Origin: Clostridia bacterium
GTDB lineage: Bacteria; Bacillota; Clostridia; Christensenellales; Borkfalkiaceae
Assembly: GCA_900767815.1 (NCBI GenBank)
Contig: CAAGAM010000161.1
Coordinates: forward strand, 1 to 34,494
DNA length: 34,494 bases
Direction: 5' to 3'
Part shown: in pieces, positions 13,971 to 20,304 of the stretch
How positions within the stretch are numbered: position 1 is the first letter of the stretch
How the letters are laid out: each line of letters opens with the position of its first letter
The notes under the pieces: generated by a model
What the model was told of the DNA's origin: nothing
The model's input: the letters and a program-made list of their open reading frames with translations, nothing else
Database searches by the model: none
Made by a program: the position numbers and the translations under genes

Positions 13971-15830
13971 ATGAGTAAAAAAGAAAAGAGATCCGCCACG
14001 GTGGACGAGGTTTCCGAATACGAGCATATTTTCACCGATCAGGGGAAAAGCGGCAAAAAACGCGTAGATTTTTTCGGAAAACTTATAAAAAAAGATTTCA
14101 AATATTACCTTTTAACGACGTTGCTTTATATCATCAAAGCTTCGCCGATCTGGATAATACCCGTTATAACTTCCAACGTAATAAATCTTACGACGGATTA
14201 CCTTGCGGGGAATATAGGTTATAACGAAGCGGTTAAATATGCGATAATTTACGCCGTTATTTTCACCGTTTCGCTTTTGCAGAATATTCCCATGCACACG
14301 CTTTGGGCAAGGTGCGCCTCGAAGATGTTCCGAAGCGCCGAGGCAAACATAAAAAGCGCGGTTGTAAGAAAACTTCAGAGGCTTTCCATAACCTACCATA
14401 AGGAAATGGAAGCGGGAAAAGTTCAATCGAAGTTTCTTCACGATATTACGGGCGTGACGGGGCTTGTGTCGTCGCTTAACGATATATTCATTCCGTCGGT
14501 CGTGGGCGCCGTTATATCGATTGCGATCGCCGTTTACAAAAGCGGTACGGTATCGCTTTTCTTCCTGGCTGTTATTCCCGTAAACGTTCTGATCGCGTCG
14601 CTTTATAGGAAACGCATGAAAAAGAATGCTCATATATACAGACGTAACGACGAAATCGTCGCCAACAGATTGTCGAGCATAATGGAAATGCTTATCGTAA
14701 CGAAAGCGCACGGGCTGGAAGATAAGGAATACGAGGAATTCCGTAAAGAAGTCGACAACGTAAAAAAATCGGGCAGAAACGTGGATATAGCGAACGCTTC
14801 TTTCGGTTCGGCGTCGTGGGTTGCGTCAAACCTTTTAAACGGCGTTTGCCTTGCTTTTTGCGCTTATCTCGCGCTTAAAAGGAGTATCACGATAGGCGAC
14901 GTCGTTTTGTATCAATCGCTGTTTGCGTCGATAAACTCAAATATTTTAAGTATAATAAACGTCATGCCGACGATAATCACGGGCAGAGAATGCGTAAATT
15001 CCGTTTCGGAACTTATGAACGCCGGCGATATGGAAATTTCGGACAGAGGAACGAAACTTCCTTCCGTGAGCGGTCGGGTTGATTTCGAAAACGTTTCGTA
15101 TGTTTATCCCGGGGCGACGATTCCCACGATAAAAGATTTTACGCTTCACGTTAAACAAGGCGAATGTATTGCCGTTGTCGGCGGTTCGGGCGCGGGGAAA
15201 AGCACTCTGATGAACATGATAATAGGCTTTTTGCTTCCGACGTCGGGCAAAATCTTAATCGACGGAAATTCGATGTCGGAGATAAATCTCGACGCGTACA
15301 GGCATTTTATTTCGGTCGTTCCTCAAAACAGCATATTGTTTTCGGGATCGATAAGAGAAAATATTACATACGGAATGAGTAAATATTCCGAAGAGGAACT
15401 TGCCGAAGCCGTGAAAGAAGCCGATCTTGAGGAACTTGTCGCGTCATTCCCCGAGGGGCTTGACACAAACGTCGGCGAACACGGCGGAAGATTGTCGGGC
15501 GGGCAGAAGCAACGCGTTACGATAGCGAGAGCGCTTATACGCAATCCGAGAATTCTCATTTTAGACGAGGCGACGTCCGCATTGGATAACATATCCGAAT
15601 ATCACGTTCAGAAGGCTATTTCGGGGCTTGTAAAGGGGAGAACGACCTTTATCGTCGCGCACAGGCTGTCAACGATAAGAGACGCGGACAGAATAGTCGT
15701 TATGGATAACGGAACGCCTGTGGAAATCGGTTCTTATGAAGAACTTATGGCGAAGAAAGGCGAGTTTTATAAGTTGAAAGAACTTAACGACATGAATTAT
15801 AAACAAGCGGAGCAGGGGTTGAACTCCTGA
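13971..15830 (+). CDS. ABC transporter, fused permease/ATPase (exporter type)
   Basis: A 619-residue half-transporter expected to dimerise in the membrane. Residues about 40-335 form the six-helix type I exporter domain. The ATPase domain has Walker A GGSGAGKST (about 404-412), a Q-loop near SVVPQNS, the ABC signature LSGGQKQR, Walker B ILILDEATSALD and the switch histidine in IVAHRLST, so it should be catalytically competent. The cargo cannot be deduced; lipid-, peptide- and drug-exporting relatives share this layout. A basic, charged N-terminal extension of about 40 residues precedes the first helix. AGCAGG precedes the ATG. It stands alone between a consensus promoter and a terminator. Confidence 0.93.
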   Translation: MSKKEKRSATVDEVSEYEHIFTDQGKSGKKRVDFFGKLIKKDFKYYLLTTLLYIIKASPIWIIPVITSNVINLTTDYLAGNIGYNEAVKYAIIYAVIFTVSLLQNIPMHTLWARCASKMFRSAEANIKSAVVRKLQRLSITYHKEMEAGKVQSKFLHDITGVTGLVSSLNDIFIPSVVGAVISIAIAVYKSGTVSLFFLAVIPVNVLIASLYRKRMKKNAHIYRRNDEIVANRLSSIMEMLIVTKAHGLEDKEYEEFRKEVDNVKKSGRNVDIANASFGSASWVASNLLNGVCLAFCAYLALKRSITIGDVVLYQSLFASINSNILSIINVMPTIITGRECVNSVSELMNAGDMEISDRGTKLPSVSGRVDFENVSYVYPGATIPTIKDFTLHVKQGECIAVVGGSGAGKSTLMNMIIGFLLPTSGKILIDGNSMSEINLDAYRHFISVVPQNSILFSGSIRENITYGMSKYSEEELAEAVKEADLEELVASFPEGLDTNVGEHGGRLSGGQKQRVTIARALIRNPRILILDEATSALDNISEYHVQKAISGLVKGRTTFIVAHRLSTIRDADRIVVMDNGTPVEIGSYEELMAKKGEFYKLKELNDMNYKQAEQGLNS

Positions 15831-15840
15831 GAATAAATAA

Positions 15841-15881
15841 AAACGGTTGCTTGCGTCGGTCAGATGCAGGCAACCGTTTTT
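15841..15881 (+). terminator. Intrinsic terminator of the ABC exporter gene
   Basis: AAACGGTTGC (15841-15850) pairs with GCAACCGTTT (15870-15879) and T residues follow, starting 11 bases after the stop codon. Confidence 0.88.
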
Positions 15882-15890
15882 GTGTACAAA

Positions 15891-15917
15891 AAATTCCCGC
15901 GTAAAACCTTACGCGGG
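15891..15917 (-). terminator. Intrinsic terminator of rpsT
   Basis: CCCGCGTAA (15896-15904) pairs perfectly with TTACGCGGG (15909-15917) around a four-base loop. Read on the minus strand it is followed by a run of six T; on the plus strand T-rich sequence also follows, so it may work both ways. Confidence 0.85.
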
Positions 15918-15942
15918 TTTATTTTTTATGATTTATAACTGC

Positions 15943-16209
15943 TTACGCTTTAAGAGCGTTGATTCTCTTCTGAAGACCCGACTTCTTGTTAGCGGCGGTA
16001 TTTCTGTGGTATACGCCCTTAGAAACGGAAGAATCGATGATCGACGCGGTTTCGGGATAAAGCTTCATGGCTTCTTCATAGTTTCCCGATTCGATTACGG
16101 CGTTAAGCTTCTTGATTGCGGATTTTACTTCCGATTTGTTGTCCTTGTTCACTGCATTCTTCTTTGCGTTTACCAAAACGCGTTTTTTTGCGGATTTAAT
16201 GTTAGGCAC
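15943..16209 (-). CDS. rpsT: 30S ribosomal protein S20
   Basis: An 88-residue basic protein that binds the 5' domain of 16S rRNA early in small-subunit assembly. The N-terminus PNIKSAKKRVLVNAKKN and the C-terminal HRNTAANKKSGLQKRINAL are characteristic of S20, and the length is normal. It starts with GTG, preceded by AAAGGAG (16219-16225 reads CTCCTTT on the plus strand). It is a single-gene unit with its own promoter (16251-16279) and terminator. As in many Firmicutes it lies next to gpr, here divergently. Confidence 0.96.
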   Translation of the reverse strand: MPNIKSAKKRVLVNAKKNAVNKDNKSEVKSAIKKLNAVIESGNYEEAMKLYPETASIIDSSVSKGVYHRNTAANKKSGLQKRINALKA

Positions 16210-16250
16210 TTTATTTTCTCCTTTGATAAGTTCATTTTTACAGTACTCCT

Positions 16251-16279
16251 ATTCTATCACAATTTTTTGAGTTTGACAA
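16251..16279 (-). promoter_or_regulatory. Sigma-A promoter of rpsT
   Basis: On the minus strand: TTGTCA (16279-16274), 17 bases, TAGAAT (16256-16251). Transcription would begin near 16244, giving a leader of about 35 nt that contains the ribosome binding site. Confidence 0.8.
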
Positions 16280-16379
16280 GAATATTTTAACGTTTTTTGT
16301 AAATAATATTGTATTATTTTTTATTTTCGGCTTTAAACGGGGCAGAAATTGTTTTAAACGAAATAAACGAGGTGCGCGT

Positions 16380-17258
16380 ATGGAAAGGAGAACGGGTTTA
16401 AGGTGCGACTTAGCCGTCGATATGGCGGAAAGCGAAGGTATGACGGGAAGAATAGAATGCGAAACGCTGAGCGGAAAATACGGGGTTAAAAGAGAGAAGT
16501 TTGTTATAAGAAGTCGCGCCGAAGAAGAAAAAACGGGGCTGAAACGCGGGTGCTACGTCACTCTTTCGAGAAAAGGTATTTACCCCGAAACCGATGACGA
16601 GAAAATTTATTTCGAAAGATGTCTTGCAAAAAGTATAAAGGACACGATAAGTATTATAGGCTTAAAGGATGATTTTTCCGTTCTCGTTTTAGGTCTCGGA
16701 AACGGATATATGACCGCCGACGCTTTGGGGAAGAGAACGGTTGAAAAAATTATTACTACGAGGAAAGCCGATTACGGCAAAAATTTAAGAAAGGTTTGCG
16801 CCTTTGCCGCGAGCGTTTCGGGCATAACGGGTATTGACAGTTTTGAAATCGCGGAAGGGCTTACGCGTGAAATTTCGCCCGATCTTATTATCTGCGTCGA
16901 TTCGCTTTGCGCGTTCAGAACGGACAGGATAGGCAGAAGTTATCAGTTGTCGTCCTGCGGGATAAAAGCGGGCAGCGGTTCGGACAAGCCCGGCGGTAAA
17001 AGATTGTGCGAGGAATCGTTAGGCGTTCCCGTACTTGCGATAGGCGTTCCGTTCGTCGTCTCCGCAAGGCGGCTTTTGCATGACGCCTGTTCGGGTGAGG
17101 TCGGGTTTGACCCCGTATCGCCCGAAGAGGATATGTACGTCACCCTTCGCGACGTCGACGCCGTTTTAACCGAGTGTTCGGAAGTGGTCGCCGCGGCGAT
17201 AAACATCGCCCTTCAACCGTCTTTCGACGTTATGGACGTGCTTATGTCCGCAAGATAA
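16380..17258 (+). CDS. gpr: GPR spore germination endopeptidase
   Basis: A 292-residue protease that degrades small acid-soluble spore proteins during germination; it is made as a zymogen in the forespore. Recognisable blocks are CDLAVDM (9-15), GLGNGYMTADALG (105-117), SGITGIDSFEIAEGL (147-161), PDLIICVDSLCA (167-178) and LGVPVLAIGVPFVV (214-227). Asp114 and Asp174 align with the acidic residues reported as essential in Bacillus GPR. It is about 75 residues shorter than the Bacillus enzyme, mainly in the C-terminal half. The propeptide region is short and reads RCDLAVD instead of RTDLAVE. GAGGTG before the ATG acts as ribosome binding site; no convincing sigma-G promoter was found. Confidence 0.9.
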   Translation: MERRTGLRCDLAVDMAESEGMTGRIECETLSGKYGVKREKFVIRSRAEEEKTGLKRGCYVTLSRKGIYPETDDEKIYFERCLAKSIKDTISIIGLKDDFSVLVLGLGNGYMTADALGKRTVEKIITTRKADYGKNLRKVCAFAASVSGITGIDSFEIAEGLTREISPDLIICVDSLCAFRTDRIGRSYQLSSCGIKAGSGSDKPGGKRLCEESLGVPVLAIGVPFVVSARRLLHDACSGEVGFDPVSPEEDMYVTLRDVDAVLTECSEVVAAAINIALQPSFDVMDVLMSAR

Positions 17259-17276
17259 AATATATTATAATGAAAG

Positions 17277-17306
17277 CTTACGGCTATACCCGTCGTAAGT
17301 TTTTTG
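17277..17306 (+). terminator. Intrinsic terminator of gpr
   Basis: CTTACG (17277-17282) pairs with CGTAAG (17294-17299) and seven T follow. Confidence 0.8.
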
Positions 17307-17400
17307 TTATTCTTGGCTGGCATGCTTTCGGATTGTCTGTCATATAATATCTTATTCTTAATCCGATCAAGGTTTTTGAGGCTCAAAAGGGGGAGAAAAA

Positions 17401-18107
17401 TGGATAAGAGATGTATTGTGTTCTACGACAGCGGGTCGGGCGGGCTGAACTTGTTTGAAAGAACAAGAAAAGCTTTTCCGAACGAAAATTATATTTATTT
17501 TGCCGATGAAAAAAATTTGCCGTTCGGAGATAAAACCGAAGAGGAACTTAACGTTGTTTTCGATAGGGCGATTGAAACAATAAATTCGTTTTGTCCGAAA
17601 CTGCTTGTCGTTGCGTGTAACACGATGTCGTGTTGTGCGGAAAACAGACTCGGCGAATTGCCGTATAAAGTCGTCGGAGTATACCCGTTTTTGCCTGAAA
17701 ACGAAAAAACGAACAAAAGTTCGGGTAGTGGTCGAAAAAAACCGAAAGGGTTACTTCTGACCACTCCTGCCACCGCGAAAACCGACTACATAAAAAGGCT
17801 CGTAAGCGGCAGAAGCGATGTCCTGCTCATGCCTCAAAAAACGCTTGCGTCCGACGTCGAAAGATGGCGACAAGGCGGCAAAAAGCCTGATATTTCCTTA
17901 AATTTTAGAGATTTGAATTTTATACCGGAATTTGTTTCTTTGGGTTGCACGCATTACGTTTTTTTAAAAAACGATATAAAAAAATTGTTTCCGAAAACAA
18001 AAATTTTAAGCGGGGAAATAAACGCTTTTAAAAAAATACGGTTATTCTTGACCACTTTTGCCACCGATGACCGTAACGGAACTGTGTATTGCTTAAAATC
18101 TCAGTAA
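17401..18107 (+). CDS. murI: Divergent glutamate (Asp/Glu) racemase
   Basis: A 235-residue protein resembling MurI, which makes D-glutamate for peptidoglycan. The landmarks are present: DSGSGG (10-15), YFADEKNLPFG (33-43), the first catalytic Cys73 in VACNTMS, the TTPAT segment (121-125), and the second Cys183 with His185 in LGCTHY. It is about 30 residues shorter than usual, the conserved IEPGA loop is replaced by a different Lys/Ser/Gly-rich stretch (about 96-116), and the gene is more A-rich than its neighbours. The ATG at 17401 is chosen because AAGGGGGAG precedes it; the open frame upstream has no such signal. It sits between two terminators, directly before the dcw cluster whose MurD uses D-Glu. 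Confidence 0.8.
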
Positions 18108-18131
18108 TTATCTAAGATTTTAACGATTTTT

Positions 18132-18157
18132 ACGCGCCTATCAAAGCGCGTTTTTTT
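18132..18157 (+). terminator. Intrinsic terminator of the racemase gene
   Basis: ACGCGC (18132-18137) pairs with GCGCGT (18146-18151) around an 8-base loop, followed by seven T. It isolates the racemase gene from the mraZ promoter. Confidence 0.85.
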
Positions 18158-18201
18158 GTTTATGTGATAAATTTTTAGTGGGTAAAGTCAAAAAATTTTC
18201 A

Positions 18202-18218
18202 AAAGTGGTTGACAGTGT
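18202..18218 (+). promoter_or_regulatory. Probable MraZ operator (two boxes, 10-bp period)
   Basis: AAAGTGG (18202-18208) and ACAGTGT (18212-18218) lie in the same orientation exactly one helical turn apart and overlap the -35 of the mraZ promoter. MraZ is known to bind tandem AAAGTG- or GTGGG-like boxes with this spacing in front of its own gene. A GTGGGT at 18178-18183 may be a further box. Confidence 0.6.
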
Positions 18219-18237
18219 TCAAAAAAGGGTGTATAAT
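18209..18237 (+). promoter_or_regulatory. Consensus sigma-A promoter of the dcw operon
   Basis: Perfect TTGACA (18209-18214), 17 bases, perfect TATAAT (18232-18237). Transcription would begin near 18244. It is the only strong promoter seen ahead of the twelve-gene cluster. Confidence 0.92.
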
Positions 18238-18244
18238 ATTTTTA

Positions 18245-18272
18245 TCGAAGAAGAGAATCAGGAATTCTTCGA
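18245..18272 (+). other. Hairpin at the 5' end of the dcw transcript
   Basis: TCGAAGAA (18245-18252) and TTCTTCGA (18265-18272) form a perfect 8-bp stem around a 12-base loop, at or next to the predicted first transcribed base. No T-run follows, so it is not a terminator. It may protect the mRNA 5' end from decay. Confidence 0.55.
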
Positions 18273-18316
18273 CGACGCAAGCAAGGCGTTAGAAAATAAG
18301 ACAAGGAGCGATTTTG

Positions 18317-18742
18317 ATGTTTTCGGGAGAAATAGCCCATCAACTCGATGAGAAAAAAAGAATACGAATTCCCGCTAAATTCAAAATCGACCCCAACGAG
18401 TTTCTTTTGAGCAAAGGCGTTAACCATTGTATATACGTAACGCCGAAAGCCGTTGTGGAAGCTAAGGCAAGCGAGTATAAATCCAAGATATCCGAATTCG
18501 ACAGAGAAGGGCAGTTCGCGATATCCGCTTATATGGCAAGTTTTATGCCGATAGTTATGGATCAGCACGGAAGAGTATCTCTTCCTCCCGAACTTATAAA
18601 ATACGCGGGTATTAAAAAGAACGTCGTCACGATCGGTAGTTTCGACAGGTTGGAAATCTGGGGCGAGGAGACGAGAGCCGAGTATTTCGGAGAAAAGTCC
18701 TTCGACGATTATATCAGCATCCTGGCAGAGAGGATAAAGTAA
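18317..18742 (+). CDS. mraZ: Transcriptional regulator MraZ
   Basis: A 141-residue DNA-binding protein with two AbrB-like SpoVT domains, found at the head of dcw clusters as a regulator of its own operon. The first half begins MFSGEIAHQLDEKKRIRIPAKF and the second repeats the pattern in MDQHGRVSLPPELIKYAGI, both with the expected loop motifs. AAGGAG at 18303-18308 lies eight bases before the ATG; a TTG three bases earlier is less likely. rsmH follows one base after the stop. Probable binding boxes overlap the promoter at 18202-18218. Confidence 0.96.
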   Translation: MFSGEIAHQLDEKKRIRIPAKFKIDPNEFLLSKGVNHCIYVTPKAVVEAKASEYKSKISEFDREGQFAISAYMASFMPIVMDQHGRVSLPPELIKYAGIKKNVVTIGSFDRLEIWGEETRAEYFGEKSFDDYISILAERIK

Positions 18743-18743
18743 A

Positions 18744-19676
18744 ATGGAGTTCGTGCATATTCCTGTTATGCTTGAAGAGTGCATGAACGGTTTAAATCTT
18801 AAACCTTACGGCGTTTATTTTGACGGAACGTTAGGCGGAGCGGGACATTCTTCGGAAATCCTTAAAAGGACAAGCCCCGACGGACGGCTTATCGCAACCG
18901 ATCTCGACACCGAAGCGTTAGAAAACGCCCGGTCGCGCCTGGCGGAGTATAACGGAAGATTTAAGCTTTTTCATTCGAACTTCAAAAACTTTTCCGCGGT
19001 TTTAAAAGAAGCGGGAGAAGAAAAGATAGACGGAGCTATTCTCGATCTGGGAGTGAGCAGTTATCAGCTCGATAACAGAGAACGCGGTTTTTCGTATATG
19101 GGGGAAGCAAAGCTCGATATGCGAATGAATCGCGACAATCCTAAATCGGCATGGGAAGTCGTGAATTTATACGACAAAGCAAAGTTATCTTACATTTTTT
19201 CGGTTTACGGCGAAGAGAAGTTCGCAGACAACATCGCAAAAAATATTTGCGAAGCAAGAAAAGAGAAACAGATAAACACAACCAAGGAACTTGTCGATAT
19301 CATCGATAAGAGTATACCGTACAAGTTCAAACAAAACGGACATCCCGCAAAAAAAGTTTTTCAGGCGATAAGAATAGAAGTCAACGAAGAGCTGAACGGG
19401 CTTTCCGAGTGCATCAGAGACATAGTGAAGTCCTTAAAAAAGGGCGGAAGGATAGTTATTTTAACCTTCCATTCTTTAGAGGACAGAATAGTGAAACAGA
19501 CTTTCAAAGATCTCGAAACCGATTGCATTTGCGACAAGCGTTTGCCTGTTTGCGTGTGTGGAAAGAAAAAAGAGATTAAAGAAATAAACAAAAAGCCGAT
19601 AGAAGCGAGCGAGGAAGAAAAGAAAATCAATCCGAGAGCGGCATCCGCAAAACTTCGTGTTGCGGAAAAAATATGA
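18744..19676 (+). CDS. rsmH: 16S rRNA m4C1402 methyltransferase
   Basis: A 310-residue S-adenosylmethionine-dependent enzyme that N4-methylates C1402 of 16S rRNA in the ribosomal P site. The N-terminal HIPVMLEE (5-12), the cofactor loop GTLGGAGHS (about 28-36), DLGVSSYQLD (about 96-105) followed by RGFSY, and the C-terminal ILTFHSLEDRIVK are all hallmarks of RsmH. A Cys cluster (CIC, CVC) near residues 260-275 is usual in Firmicute homologues. It follows mraZ by one base, using GAGAGG inside the mraZ end as ribosome binding site. Confidence 0.97.
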   Translation: MEFVHIPVMLEECMNGLNLKPYGVYFDGTLGGAGHSSEILKRTSPDGRLIATDLDTEALENARSRLAEYNGRFKLFHSNFKNFSAVLKEAGEEKIDGAILDLGVSSYQLDNRERGFSYMGEAKLDMRMNRDNPKSAWEVVNLYDKAKLSYIFSVYGEEKFADNIAKNICEARKEKQINTTKELVDIIDKSIPYKFKQNGHPAKKVFQAIRIEVNEELNGLSECIRDIVKSLKKGGRIVILTFHSLEDRIVKQTFKDLETDCICDKRLPVCVCGKKKEIKEINKKPIEASEEEKKINPRAASAKLRVAEKI

Positions 19677-19719
19677 TTCGCCGCTTCAAAAACAATAATA
19701 AAAATCAGGGAGATAGAAT

Positions 19720-20244
19720 ATGTATAATAACGGAAAGTCCGGCGTACTCGAAAAAGAGGACGTAAGAGAAAGTCAATACGCAAAAGACGCTACCAATTTG
19801 GAAAAAATTCTCGGAATGCATGAGGACGCAGACGATAGCGAAATCATCGACGCCGAAAAATTGAACACGAAAGCTCCCTCAAACGGAGCAGACGAGGACC
19901 TTGTGCCGTCTTCAACGACGATGCAGTTCGAGTCTTACGACGACAACGATATTTACGAGGAGGTACACTCGAAAAACGAGACCGACCTTCAGAAGAAATA
20001 TAAAATAAACACGAAAGGAAAAGTTCTTATAGCCGTTTACGCGCTCGTCGTTGCGACTATTCTTTCGCTTATCGTAATCAATTCGAGAATGCTTAAAAGC
20101 CTCGACAGTTCGATATCGGGTTATGCAAGTCAGGTTACCGAACTCACCGAGGAATACGCTAAGGTAAACGAAGAACTCGATTACGTAAAAAGCGATGACG
20201 TAATCATCGAAAAAGCAGAAGCTTTCGGTATGGTAAAAGGTTAA
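19720..20244 (+). CDS. ftsL: FtsL-like cell division protein with a long acidic N-terminus
   Basis: A 174-residue protein with one membrane helix (about 101-121), then a short helical coiled-coil segment (about 125-160) and a C-terminal EKAEAFGMVK matching the FtsL pattern near its end. FtsL bridges DivIC and FtsQ/DivIB to the septal synthase. The assignment depends on position between rsmH and the transpeptidase plus this topology. The cytoplasmic region before the helix is about 100 residues, much longer than the usual 30-40, strongly acidic and probably disordered, which may be a species-specific docking site. AGGGAGA precedes the ATG. Confidence 0.82.
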   Translation: MYNNGKSGVLEKEDVRESQYAKDATNLEKILGMHEDADDSEIIDAEKLNTKAPSNGADEDLVPSSTTMQFESYDDNDIYEEVHSKNETDLQKKYKINTKGKVLIAVYALVVATILSLIVINSRMLKSLDSSISGYASQVTELTEEYAKVNEELDYVKSDDVIIEKAEAFGMVKG

Positions 20245-20264
20245 CGGGAGTAACCGCGCTCCCG
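20245..20264 (+). other. Small hairpin between ftsL and the transpeptidase gene
   Basis: CGGGAG (20245-20250) and CTCCCG (20259-20264) form a perfect 6-bp stem with an 8-base loop, directly after the ftsL stop and directly before AAAGGAG (20265-20271). There is no T-run. It may insulate or present the following ribosome binding site. Confidence 0.5.
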
Positions 20265-20304
20265 AAAGGAGTGTGCCGTTATAAACAAAATTTTCAGTCT
20301 GAAT

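Noticed and set aside
17304..17400. Upstream extension of the racemase reading frame by 32 residues
   Set aside because: The extension starts inside the gpr terminator T-run, has no ribosome binding site, and the internal ATG at 17401 has a strong one and matches the family N-terminus.
17758..18066. Two 18-bp near-identical copies inside the racemase gene as a mobile or regulatory repeat
   Set aside because: Both encode similar LTT(P/F)AT residues in frame, so protein-level similarity or chance explains them without a DNA function.
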